Assembly: GCF_002101555.1 (NCBI RefSeq)
Contig: NZ_LQOL01000019.1
Location: forward strand, 1-64,000
Length of the DNA: 64,000 bases
Source: Mycolicibacterium canariasense
GTDB lineage: Bacteria; Actinomycetota; Actinomycetes; Mycobacteriales; Mycobacteriaceae
Reading direction: 5' to 3'
Shown here: piece after piece, positions 44,301-52,232 of the stretch
Numbering within the stretch: the stretch's first letter is position 1
How the letters are laid out: the number at the start of each line of letters is the position of its first letter
The notes under the pieces: generated by a model
Told to the model about the DNA's origin: nothing
What the model saw: the letters and a program-made list of their open reading frames with translations, nothing else
Databases searched by the model: none
Program-made: the position numbers and the translations under genes

Positions 44301-45325
44301 CTGTCCAGACCGGCGTCGGTGACCAACCGCTCGTCCCCGGTGACGTACCCGTCGTCGATCACGACGACCAGATGCCTGCGGCCCTCGGGAAGCTGCGCGT
44401 TGCGGTTGAAGCGGCCACGTTCGGCGAGGTCGGACTCGAGCGCGGTCTCCAACAGCTCCAGTGTCGGATACAGCAGCCGCATCGTGCCGCAGCCGTCCCG
44501 CAGCGTCTCGTGCTGGGCCTGAGCCAGCCACTTCACCCACTTCCAGTTCGCGTTGTCGGGATTCGACGTCACCACCGCGATCAGCAGGTGGTCGGGACCG
44601 TGAAAGGTACACATTTCCAACACCATCGAACGCACCAACTGCCGGATCTGGGTGCGGTCGCCGTCGAAGCTGATCGTCGGGAACGCCCGCAGCGACACCG
44701 CGGTCGGCAGAGCGTGAACCACCGAGTGCGTGGCTACGAAGCGGCGCAGCGCCACGGTGGACACCGGCTCGAGGTCCTCGGGTGGTCCGGTCTCGGGCGC
44801 CAGGAGACGGGTGGCCAGGCGATGGGTGCCCAGGCCGACGCGGACATGGCAGAAGTCGTTGTCGGTGGGTCGACGTTCCCACATACGACGCGTGCCCGCC
44901 AGGTCGATGAGCGTCCGTGGGTCGGGATGACTCCACTGCAGAGCCGCCCGTTGCGCGGCGCCGGTCTCCTCGGCGTCGTCCCGCAGCCCGGCCAGGTAGC
45001 TGAAGTAGTCCTTGCGTTCCTCGTTCAGTTCGGCGGCGGCCTTGCCGGACTTGCCGCCACCCATGAACATGCCGGCCACCGACATGATCATCATCATCGG
45101 GAAGAGCAGGAACATCGGGTTGCGGGTGACGTTGCGGCCGCCCACCGTGACCACCAGTGCGATCATCCCGACCACTGCCACGAGCATGATGATGGGCATC
45201 AACCTCGCGAGGAGATTTCCCGGGATGACCCGCGGCACCTCGGGGGGTGACTGCAGGCTCACCTCGCCGCCCGGCATGCGCGGCGGCGACAGCCGCAATC
45301 GACGAACGAAGCCCTGCCTGGTCAT
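41303..45325 (-). CDS. eccC: EccC, ESX motor ATPase (single chain)
   Basis: A 1340-residue unsplit EccC. Two N-terminal membrane helices (residues about 37-90) and a DUF domain precede three FtsK/SpoIIIE-like ATPase modules with Walker A GATGSGKSE (near 484), GGPQSGKST (near 833) and GDSECGKT (near 1137). Module 1 has a full Walker B (LFIVVDEF); modules 2 and 3 read VLVIDGW and VLIDDYD, as usual for the regulatory modules. EccC recognises Esx and PE/PPE cargo through module 3. ESX-1 splits this gene in two; here it is one, as in ESX-2, -3, -4 and -5. ATG 45325. Confidence 0.95.
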   Translation of the reverse strand: MTRQGFVRRLRLSPPRMPGGEVSLQSPPEVPRVIPGNLLARLMPIIMLVAVVGMIALVVTVGGRNVTRNPMFLLFPMMMIMSVAGMFMGGGKSGKAAAELNEERKDYFSYLAGLRDDAEETGAAQRAALQWSHPDPRTLIDLAGTRRMWERRPTDNDFCHVRVGLGTHRLATRLLAPETGPPEDLEPVSTVALRRFVATHSVVHALPTAVSLRAFPTISFDGDRTQIRQLVRSMVLEMCTFHGPDHLLIAVVTSNPDNANWKWVKWLAQAQHETLRDGCGTMRLLYPTLELLETALESDLAERGRFNRNAQLPEGRRHLVVVIDDGYVTGDERLVTDAGLDSVTVLDLNGPREGSGVRRGLQLVVDGDDVGARTAAGVEHFAKADELSLAEAEATARTFSRFRPGGAAHIVNLEANARATDPGLMALLKIPDAAEIVPEEVWRPSSPRKRLRVPVGVTPSGQPLELDIKESAEGGMGPHGLCIGATGSGKSEFLRTLVLAMVTSHSPEALNLILVDFKGGATFLGLDGVPHIAAIITNLEDELTMVDRMRDALAGEMNRRQELLRSSGNFANVGDYERARAAGAALDPLPALFIVVDEFSELLSQKPDFAELFVMIGRLGRSLHIHLLLASQRLEEGKLRGLDSHLSYRIGLKTFSAGESRSVLGVPDAYHLPSVPGSGFLKCDADEPVRFNASYVSGTYAKPRLSATGGRPSTLGNRAPKLFTATPVERDVVPVELEPAAGQLEEETSASSTRTTLLDVVVSRLHGHGRPAHEVWLPPLEASPAVNTLLPDSNWSDPRNVNGRLLLPVGIVDRPYDQRRDVLVLDLAGAKGNVAIVGGPQSGKSTTLRSLIMAAAATHTPEQIQFYCLDFGGGTLGSLNGLPHVGSVAGRMDSDRIRRTVAEVTGILRAREERFRELGIESMRDFRQRKATLAAMPPAEAARDPLSGDQFGDVVLVIDGWATIRSDFDLLEPALQAIAIQGLSYGVHLAITATRWMEIRPAVKDMMGTRVELRMGDPMDSDVGRKFAELVPIGRPGRGMSAERLHILIGLPRLDSSSDVEDLPAGVAAACATVRARYGDREAPRVRMLPHDVDPHAVTTAAREAGTLGRNKVAIGVSESELAPVVLDFDVQPHLVVFGDSECGKTGLLRNIAAGLMASSTPQECKIVVVDFRRTLLGAVQNDYLGAYATAAQSCGEAMAELAETLKERLPPSDVTQQQLRDRSWWQGPDVYVLIDDYDLIPGGSMNHPLGPLVEYLPQARDVGLRVVIARRIGGAARAMMDPIIGRLKDLTCHGLVMSGNKDEGALFGVRPQPMPPGRGMLVSRSVNSDVVQLSRMPDL

Positions 45326-45456
45326 CCCACCTCCGACGAATCGGCTCCCGACGATCTGGTCCGGGCCATGTCATGGAGAACGAAAAAATTCCGCGGCACG
45401 TTCGACCCGACGAGGGATGTCGTTTCACACGAGAGTCGCCGGGAGGCCGCCAGACC

Positions 45457-46932
45457 ATGACACTGCCAACCACATTCGACGGCGAGCCCGACGAGGACCA
45501 GCAGCTGAGCCGGGTGACGGTCGTCGTCGGCGCCCACCTCGTCGATGTCGGCCTGCCCACCACCGTGAGCGTCTCCGTGCTGGCGGGCGAGGTCGTCGAG
45601 ATGGCCAACCTCGAGGGCGTCGCCGGCGAGGGTGACGACACCGAGACCGCGCAGCGATGGACGTTCGCACGCCTCGGTGGGACCGTCATCGATCCCCGGC
45701 GGACGCTGGCCGAAGCCGAGGTGTTCGACGGCGACGTCCTGCTGATCCGCCAGGTCGGCGATCCCGTCCCGTCGATTCTGACCGACGAGCTGACGGAGTC
45801 CGCGGAGGAGGCGGCGGGCAGCTCGTGGCTGCGGCGGCCCGCGACGGGTTGGTATGCGGTCAGCACCGTCCTTGCGATCGCCACCGCGCTGATCCTGCCC
45901 GCGCTGGTATCCGGACCCCGGCTGTTCGACGTCCCCGTGGCGGCGATGGTCCTGGTTCTCGTGGGTGCCCTCGGCGCCGGGATCGCGTGTGTGGTGGCCC
46001 GGCCGGCCGAGGGAACGCGGGGCGCGACGGGCCTCTTCGTGACGGCTCTGCCGCTGTTGTTCGGCGGCCTGCTCTACGTCCTGCCCACCGCCGCGGGCAT
46101 CGCCGGGCTACCGGCCGCGCTGGGCGTGACGGCACTGACGGCGTTGGTCCTGCTGCTGCTCACCGGAACGGGCCGTGCCCTGTCCAGCGGGATCATTGCG
46201 TTGGCGGCGTTCGGTATTCCGACGTCGCTGGCCCAGCTGACCGCCGCTCCGGCGTCGACCACGATCGGGGCGATCCTGGCGACGGTCGCCGTCGTCGTCG
46301 TGTACCTGGCGCCTGGGATCACCATCATGGCATCGCGACTGCCGGTCCCGCGCGTCCCGACGGCGGGAGAACCGCTCGACGACATCGAGATTCAGGGTGG
46401 AACCGCGGTCGACGGGGTGGACGCACTACACGCGATCAGCCGGGTCGTTCCCACCGAGGAGGGCATGACGCGACGCGTCGGCCGGGCGTCGGACTACCTG
46501 ACCGGCGTCGTGTCCGCGGCCGCGCTCGCCGCCGTCGTCGGCGCCTATCTGGCCGATGGCGTCGATCGCGGCTTCCATTGGCAGGGCACGGTATTCGGGG
46601 TTGCGGTGGCGACGGTGCTGTGCCTGCGGGGGAGAAGCCACCACGACCTCGTGCAAGCCGCCACCCTGATCGGGGGTGGTCTGCTCACCGCCCTGCTGGT
46701 CGTGGCGAAGACCGCGGTGTTCCTGCCCGAGTTGCGGGTTCAGGCCGCCTTGGCCCTGATCGCCGTGACGACGCTCGTCGTGACCTGCGGTCTGGTGGCA
46801 CCGAGAATTGAGTTCTCCCCGGTGATGCGACGCCTGGCCGAGCTCGGCGAGTACCTCGCCATCGGCGTGATCCTGCCGCTGGCCTGCTGGATCGTCGGGA
46901 TCTACGCATTCTTCCGGGGGCTGCGGCTCTGA
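45457..46932 (+). CDS. eccD: EccD membrane component, copy B
   Basis: A 491-residue EccD with an N-terminal ubiquitin-like domain (residues about 18-105, RVTVVVGAHLVDVGLPTTVSVSVLAGEVVEM, DGDVLLIRQ) and about 11 membrane helices; the end LAELGEYLAIGVILPLACWIVGIYAFFRGLRL matches the canonical EccD C-terminus. ATG 45457 has GGAGG 11 nt upstream. It is a single-gene unit, divergent from eccC (131-bp gap) and convergent with eccB (25-bp gap). A second EccD is 4 kb away on the other strand. Confidence 0.88.
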   Translation: MTLPTTFDGEPDEDQQLSRVTVVVGAHLVDVGLPTTVSVSVLAGEVVEMANLEGVAGEGDDTETAQRWTFARLGGTVIDPRRTLAEAEVFDGDVLLIRQVGDPVPSILTDELTESAEEAAGSSWLRRPATGWYAVSTVLAIATALILPALVSGPRLFDVPVAAMVLVLVGALGAGIACVVARPAEGTRGATGLFVTALPLLFGGLLYVLPTAAGIAGLPAALGVTALTALVLLLLTGTGRALSSGIIALAAFGIPTSLAQLTAAPASTTIGAILATVAVVVVYLAPGITIMASRLPVPRVPTAGEPLDDIEIQGGTAVDGVDALHAISRVVPTEEGMTRRVGRASDYLTGVVSAAALAAVVGAYLADGVDRGFHWQGTVFGVAVATVLCLRGRSHHDLVQAATLIGGGLLTALLVVAKTAVFLPELRVQAALALIAVTTLVVTCGLVAPRIEFSPVMRRLAELGEYLAIGVILPLACWIVGIYAFFRGLRL

Positions 46933-46957
46933 CGGCTCCGCGGCCGTGGTGCGACTC

Positions 46958-48475
46958 CTACGGCGACGGCGTGGAACCCGCAGGTGACACGGCCGTACCC
47001 GCGGGATCGGCGGCCATGCCGTCGTGGGCGATCAACGCCGCTTCTTGCGACAGGCGCGGTCCCGGTGGGAGCAGCGACAGGATCGGCCAAGGGGCCGGCT
47101 GCGCGTGCTCGGGGACATCGCGTGACTCGCGTACCCCGGCCAGGCCCAGGATCGCCGCGGTCGCGGCGTCCTTGACCGGATAGCGCAGTCCCAGGTCGCT
47201 GACGTAGAACAGGTCACCGAGTGCCGGTCCGGACCCCGGGTTCGCGGCTTGCACGTACTCACCGGTGCCCGGCTTGAGGTACACCGCGTCGACACCGGGC
47301 CCGGCGCCGTCGGCGCTGGCCACCTGCACCGGCTGGGCGTCCCGGGGCAGCGGCAACCGGTTCCCGAGTAGAACCCTCGACGACGCCGACGCGTCCCCCA
47401 ACCGGCGCTCCCAGGACATGCACACCACCGGGGCCGACTCGGCGCTCACCAAATCCAGTGCGGTGGAGGGGTAGTCGTCGACACCGAGGGCGTGGACGAC
47501 GGGGAGCCGACCGAGCTGAGCCGGTGAGATCATGGCCGGCTCACGTGCTGCCGCGGATTCCGGATTGCCGTAGCGGATGATGTCGGCGGTCTCGGCCGAG
47601 ACCGGTTGGAGTCCCTGCGCCAACACGACGTAGAGCTGATCGCCTCGCGAGTCCGTGGTGCGGGTCAGCGAACCCACCGGGAACTCCGCAGGAAGGTAGG
47701 AGGTGGCGGCGCCGATTCCGTCGATACGGATCGGCCGGATCGGCGCGACCAGGGGGAACGCGTTCAACAACCCGACCGACACCTCCCTGGGCGGCGCGCC
47801 CTGCAAGCGCAGGGCCGACGCGAGCACCGGGTCGCTCGGGTCGATTTCGGCACGGACCCCGTCGTACAGCAGGTAGGTGCGGCCACCGGACCGCGCCAGC
47901 AGCGCCTGCCTGGCCGTCGCGGGCAGGATGTCGGGGCCGAGCACGGGATCGTTGGCCAGGACCGTCGTCGAGACCGACGTCTTTCCGACCACGGCGGTGA
48001 CGGGCGGCGTCACGGTCGAATCGCAGACCGCCCATGCCGACGTGCTCGGGTCCTCGGCGGAGTGAATGGCGCTGGGGGCGCCGATGATGCCCAGCGCCGG
48101 CCCGCGCGCCACCGTGTCGAGGAACTTGCGGTCCACCCGGCCCGGTGCCTCGTTCTTCCCAACGGCCAGCCGGGCCGAGGCCAGGTTGAGTGCAGGGTGC
48201 AGCCGGTCGCCGATCCGGACGTACAGAGCACCGTCGGTGTCGCTCAACATGATCGACGAACTGCCGAAGTTGGGCGCAGGCTTGAAGAACGCGAGAACCC
48301 CTGATGCGCCGGCGATGAGGAGGGCGGCGGCCAGGCCGGTGAGCAGGGCCCGCATCTGGCCGCGCATCGGGTCGTGGATCATCCGCGAATCGGCACGAAT
48401 CAGCGCGTGCTGCAGCCGTCGCAGCAGGAAGCGGTATCCATTCACCTGAGCGCGCGTGGTGACCTGTGCCGGCAT
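46958..48475 (-). CDS. eccB: EccB membrane component
   Basis: A 505-residue EccB. N-terminal cytoplasmic segment MPAQVTTRAQVNGYRFLLRRLQHALIRAD is diagnostic, followed by one membrane helix (residues about 45-65) and a large periplasmic domain with VNGVLYVRI-type repeats (ALYVRIGDRLHPALNLASARLAVG), a cysteine pair (WAVCDST, PVVCMSW) and the long Ala/Pro-rich tail. EccB forms the periplasmic hexamer above the pore. ATG 48475 has GGAGG upstream. Divergent from eccE with 137 bp between. Confidence 0.93.
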   Translation of the reverse strand: MPAQVTTRAQVNGYRFLLRRLQHALIRADSRMIHDPMRGQMRALLTGLAAALLIAGASGVLAFFKPAPNFGSSSIMLSDTDGALYVRIGDRLHPALNLASARLAVGKNEAPGRVDRKFLDTVARGPALGIIGAPSAIHSAEDPSTSAWAVCDSTVTPPVTAVVGKTSVSTTVLANDPVLGPDILPATARQALLARSGGRTYLLYDGVRAEIDPSDPVLASALRLQGAPPREVSVGLLNAFPLVAPIRPIRIDGIGAATSYLPAEFPVGSLTRTTDSRGDQLYVVLAQGLQPVSAETADIIRYGNPESAAAREPAMISPAQLGRLPVVHALGVDDYPSTALDLVSAESAPVVCMSWERRLGDASASSRVLLGNRLPLPRDAQPVQVASADGAGPGVDAVYLKPGTGEYVQAANPGSGPALGDLFYVSDLGLRYPVKDAATAAILGLAGVRESRDVPEHAQPAPWPILSLLPPGPRLSQEAALIAHDGMAADPAGTAVSPAGSTPSP

Positions 48476-48612
48476 CTGTACTCCTCCGCCCGTGGGCTCC
48501 CGAAGGATTGCCGCGTCGGGAGCGTACTTACTAGTGGAGAAACTGAATCCGCGGCGAAAGCGTTCACCACGCGGCCCGACGCGACGCACACATCCTGGAC
48601 GGAGACGAGCCG

Positions 48613-50370
48613 TTGATCACGACGACCACGCGGCGACGCGGCAGGCGGCCCCGAGTGTCGCCGGCTCCGGCCGACCGGCTCCTGGTGGAACGCCTGATGC
48701 CGCTGACGGATCTGCTGCTCGTCGAGGTGACCGCAGGCGCCGGCCTCGCGTTCGCATTGCTGCTGAACGAACCGGAATGGTGGGGCGCGCTCTGGGGGTT
48801 GGTGGCCGGGCTGATCCTCGTGGTGCCGTTGGCCGGACGGTCACTGCCCCGGTGGGCACTGGCCCGGATCGATTTCTGGCGCGACCGCCGACGGCGTCCC
48901 GCAACAGCTCACCGGACCGCGTTCGACCACGAGCAACCCGACGGCACGGCGATCGGATTCTTCTGGGACGGAGCGACGTTGACGTCGCTGATCCGCCTCG
49001 ACGAGAGCGCGCCGTCGCTCAACGTGTTGGAACCGGGGGGCGCTGTCCCCGGCGACGTGGTGCCCATGGGCGTTCTGGCCGACTGCTTGGGTAAGTTCGA
49101 CATCGCACTGCAGTCGATCGACGTGATCAGCCAGGGCCACCGCTCGGCCGGGCACGGACACGTCGCCGCGGTGTACGACGCCGTCCTGGGGCCGCTGTCG
49201 GCCGTTGCCCACCGCTCGGTCTGGGTGGCCGTCAGGCTGGATCCGGCGCATTGCCCCGATGCCGTCCGGGCACGAGGCGGCGGTTGGGACGGGGCGTTGC
49301 GCACCGCGGCCGTGGCGACGCGGCGGGTGGCGAACAGGTTGCGCGACGCCGGACTGGGGGCCGACACGACGACGGCCTCCGACATGTCGCATGCGGTCGC
49401 CGAGCTCTCCGGCGGCGTGAGCCTCGACAGGCTGGAGGAGACCTGGACGGACTGCCGCAGCGGTCGAGTCCGACTGCGCAGCTACGGAATCGGATCCGCG
49501 GCGTGCACCACCGAGGGGATCGGCTCGCTGTGGACGCTGCCGAGCCGATCCACCACGGTCACGCTGTCGTTGCGCCGCCATGAGCAGCCCGGCGCGGTCG
49601 AGCTCCGCGCCATCGTCCGCCTGGATTCCGTCGGTGGCGGCCGGCCGGGCCATGCCGGCGTGCGCATGCTGTCCGGGCGCCAGTTCGACGCGCTGCTCTG
49701 CACCCTGCCGTTGCTGACTCCGAGACGACCTGTGGGTCAATGGATTACGGTAACCGGTGACGCCGAGGCGCCGCCGTTGGCCGGTCTGGAGCTGTCCGCC
49801 TCGGGCTGTGGTCAGGTCGTCGGCGCAGACGAGTATGGACGCGCGATCGCGTTGCCGCTGTTCGGTCCCCGGGTGGGCAGGGTGGAGCTGCACGGCACCT
49901 TGCACCTGGCACAACAGGTGGTGCTGCGATCCCTGGCGCTGGGCGCCCGCGTCCGTGTGCACACCCGGCGTACCGGAGCATGGCGCGCGATGGCCGAGGC
50001 GGTGGGTGACGTGGACCAGCTCCAGATCGTCGGAACCGACCGCGGCGCCATCGAAGCCGGTGCGCGTCGCGACTTCACCGTGGAGATGTTCGACGGAACA
50101 CCCGAGCAGTCGGTGCGGATGGGGCTGACCACGGTCGTGGTGAGCCCGACCCACAGCGCCCCGTCGACGGCCGCCGACGTCCGTTTGCAACTTCTCGACG
50201 AGGACCGTGACGAGGTGTTGGTAACCACCCGAACGGGTTCGGCGACGGTGACGATGGTGGCCAGCGATGAGGAGATGCGCTACATCGGAGCGTCGTTCGA
50301 CGTCGTCGACGGGATCGAGGAACGTGACCAGCCCGCATGGGACTGGCCGAGCAGGCAGGAGCAGCGATGA
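48613..50370 (+). CDS. eccE: EccE membrane component
   Basis: A 585-residue EccE: two N-terminal membrane helices (residues about 30-75, LTDLLLVEVTAGAGLAFALLL and WWGALWGLVAGLILVVPLAG) and a cytoplasmic/peripheral domain with FFWDGATLTSLIRL, DVISQGHRSAGHG, WVAVRLDP and VTVTMVASDEEMRYIGASFDVVD. EccE lies at the outer rim of the ESX complex. TTG 48613 is the start, with GGAGACGAG upstream. It overlaps the next gene by 4 nt. Confidence 0.9.
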   Translation: MITTTTRRRGRRPRVSPAPADRLLVERLMPLTDLLLVEVTAGAGLAFALLLNEPEWWGALWGLVAGLILVVPLAGRSLPRWALARIDFWRDRRRRPATAHRTAFDHEQPDGTAIGFFWDGATLTSLIRLDESAPSLNVLEPGGAVPGDVVPMGVLADCLGKFDIALQSIDVISQGHRSAGHGHVAAVYDAVLGPLSAVAHRSVWVAVRLDPAHCPDAVRARGGGWDGALRTAAVATRRVANRLRDAGLGADTTTASDMSHAVAELSGGVSLDRLEETWTDCRSGRVRLRSYGIGSAACTTEGIGSLWTLPSRSTTVTLSLRRHEQPGAVELRAIVRLDSVGGGRPGHAGVRMLSGRQFDALLCTLPLLTPRRPVGQWITVTGDAEAPPLAGLELSASGCGQVVGADEYGRAIALPLFGPRVGRVELHGTLHLAQQVVLRSLALGARVRVHTRRTGAWRAMAEAVGDVDQLQIVGTDRGAIEAGARRDFTVEMFDGTPEQSVRMGLTTVVVSPTHSAPSTAADVRLQLLDEDRDEVLVTTRTGSATVTMVASDEEMRYIGASFDVVDGIEERDQPAWDWPSRQEQR

Positions 50371-51149
50371 ACCAGGAAGCCGACGCGTTCGAAGAGGATG
50401 GCTACGACATCGCGGCGGGTTCGGTGCCACGAACGAAATCAACTATCCGCCAGGTGCTTTGGACATCGGCCGGAGCCTTGGGGCTGGCGGCGTGGGTGGT
50501 GGGCCTCACGGCGATGGTGTCGCCGGGGCTCGCGGTACCCCTGGCCGTGCTGGCCGGCGCCGTCGCCGCCGTCGGTCTGTTGCCGGGGCAGGCGGTCCGG
50601 GGGTGGCTCGTCGTCGCCGTGGCGTTCACCGCGTTCACCGCCGCGACGACCGCGACGGTGACGGCCGCCGGGGCGGGTTGGGCCCTGATCGCCGTCGACG
50701 TCCTGGTGGCACTTCAGGTGGTGGTCGCGGTGTCGGCGCTGCTGCTCGAACCGCGGGTAGCGCCGGCTACGCAGTCCGCACCCGGCAATGACTACGCCGC
50801 CTATGCGGAGTACGTCCGAGCCTATCGGGACTACGTGCAGCAGTACGAATCCCAATGGCCCGAGCAGTATTCGGCCGCAGAGCGGGCAGCGGCCGCGGGT
50901 GGTGCCCATGGCGCCGTCGCAGGCACCGCCCACGACGAACCGGGCGGATGGGCGGACCTGCAGGCCACGTATGCCCGGCACCTGTCACCGGTGGCGCCGG
51001 CGCCCTCGGAGCGCAGCGCCCGCCGGGCCGATGGAGGCGACACGGCCGACGCCGGCCTGCCCGGGGTCGACTGGGTGACGCCGCGGCCTCCGCACGCGGG
51101 GAGCCAGAATTCGCCCGGTGCGGCACCCATGTCACCGGGCGCGTACTGA
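50367..51149 (+). CDS. DUF5336-like membrane protein coupled to eccE
   Basis: A 260-residue protein with four membrane helices (residues about 28-130) resembling the DUF5336 / 34-kDa antigen (Rv0954) family, then a Tyr/Gln-rich segment (YAAYAEYVRAYRDYVQQYESQWPEQY) and a disordered Pro/Ala tail. ATG 50367 sits inside the eccE stop, so the two are translationally coupled. That links this family to an ESX apparatus here. Function unknown; an accessory or assembly role is inferred. Confidence 0.65.
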   Translation: MNQEADAFEEDGYDIAAGSVPRTKSTIRQVLWTSAGALGLAAWVVGLTAMVSPGLAVPLAVLAGAVAAVGLLPGQAVRGWLVVAVAFTAFTAATTATVTAAGAGWALIAVDVLVALQVVVAVSALLLEPRVAPATQSAPGNDYAAYAEYVRAYRDYVQQYESQWPEQYSAAERAAAAGGAHGAVAGTAHDEPGGWADLQATYARHLSPVAPAPSERSARRADGGDTADAGLPGVDWVTPRPPHAGSQNSPGAAPMSPGAY

Positions 51150-51155
51150 TCCCGG

Positions 51156-52199
51156 TCAGACCGCGCGCCCCACCCGACGCAGGATGAAGTCACCGGTGCG
51201 CCGGCCGTGGTGGAATGCCGACGGCATGGCCGCGGCCAGTGCCGTATAGGCGGACCTGGTCTTGCGGTTGAGCCGATCGAGCCGGATCTCACCACCCTCG
51301 GCCAGGTGGTCGTCGTACGGGACGACCACGACGTTCTGCACCCGGCCGCGGAAGTACTGCGTCAGCTGGGAAACGTCGACCGACGTGTCCCCGGCCCACG
51401 GCGAGTTGACCACGACGCTGGTGTGCGCCGCCAGGTAACCGAAACCGTGGTGTTCGAGCCAGTCCAGGGTGGCCAGGGCGCTGCGGGCCGAGTCGATCGC
51501 CGGGGATGCCACCACCACCAGCGCGCTCGCCGCGTTCAGCACACCCTGGATGGCCGAGTGAGTCAGGCCGGTTCCGCAGTCGGTCAGGACGACGTTGTAG
51601 AAGCGGTCCAGCACCTCGTGGACATTGCGGTAGTCGGTCTCGGAAAAGGCCTCCGACACTGCCGGATCGCGGGCAGAACCCAGGAACTCCAGGCGACTGG
51701 CGCTCTGCGAGGTGTGCCGCCGGACGTCGGAGTAGCGACTGATACCGCTGTCTGCCAACAAGTCGCGCACCGTCGATCGAACGTGGTCGGGTCCACGCTG
51801 GGCCAGTGTCCCGAGGTCGGGGTTCGCGTCGACGGCGATCACCCGGTCGCCCCGCATGGTCGCGATGGTCGAACCGAGGCCGACGGTCGTCGTCGTCTTT
51901 CCGACCCCGCCCTTCATGGACAGCACGGCGATGCTGCAGATCCCGTGGCGCAGACGGGCGGGGCGACTCGGCTCCGTCCCGTCGTCCATGCCCACCCCGG
52001 GGGTCACGGTTCCGCCCGTCGCGCGGTGCAGGGCCTGGCGCCACCCGCTGCGTCCCGGGGCGCGCTCCTGGCGCCTCAACCCCAGTTCGGCTGCCGACGG
52101 TGAGTCCCTCGGCGGTGGAGTGACCGAGCCCAGGTTTCCTGCGGTGAAGCTGGTGTTGAACCGGGAGGGGAACTCCACCGTGTCGTCGTGCTCGGTCAT
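51156..52199 (-). CDS. MinD/EspI-like ESX ATPase, short form
   Basis: A 347-residue MinD/ParA-type ATPase with Walker A KGGVGKTTTTVGLG (near residue 95), DANPDLGTL, VLTDCGTGLTH and DWLEHHGFGYLA. It is about 60% of the length of the first EspI-like protein and lacks the long Pro-rich region, matching the ESX-2 Rv3888c type. The shared WRQALHRATGGTVTPGV segment before the ATPase domain marks the two as paralogues. It lies 33 nt after eccA in the same minus-strand unit. Confidence 0.85.
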   Translation of the reverse strand: MTEHDDTVEFPSRFNTSFTAGNLGSVTPPPRDSPSAAELGLRRQERAPGRSGWRQALHRATGGTVTPGVGMDDGTEPSRPARLRHGICSIAVLSMKGGVGKTTTTVGLGSTIATMRGDRVIAVDANPDLGTLAQRGPDHVRSTVRDLLADSGISRYSDVRRHTSQSASRLEFLGSARDPAVSEAFSETDYRNVHEVLDRFYNVVLTDCGTGLTHSAIQGVLNAASALVVVASPAIDSARSALATLDWLEHHGFGYLAAHTSVVVNSPWAGDTSVDVSQLTQYFRGRVQNVVVVPYDDHLAEGGEIRLDRLNRKTRSAYTALAAAMPSAFHHGRRTGDFILRRVGRAV

Positions 52200-52232
52200 G
52201 CGGTCTCCTCTTCGGTACGGTCGGGCGGTCGT

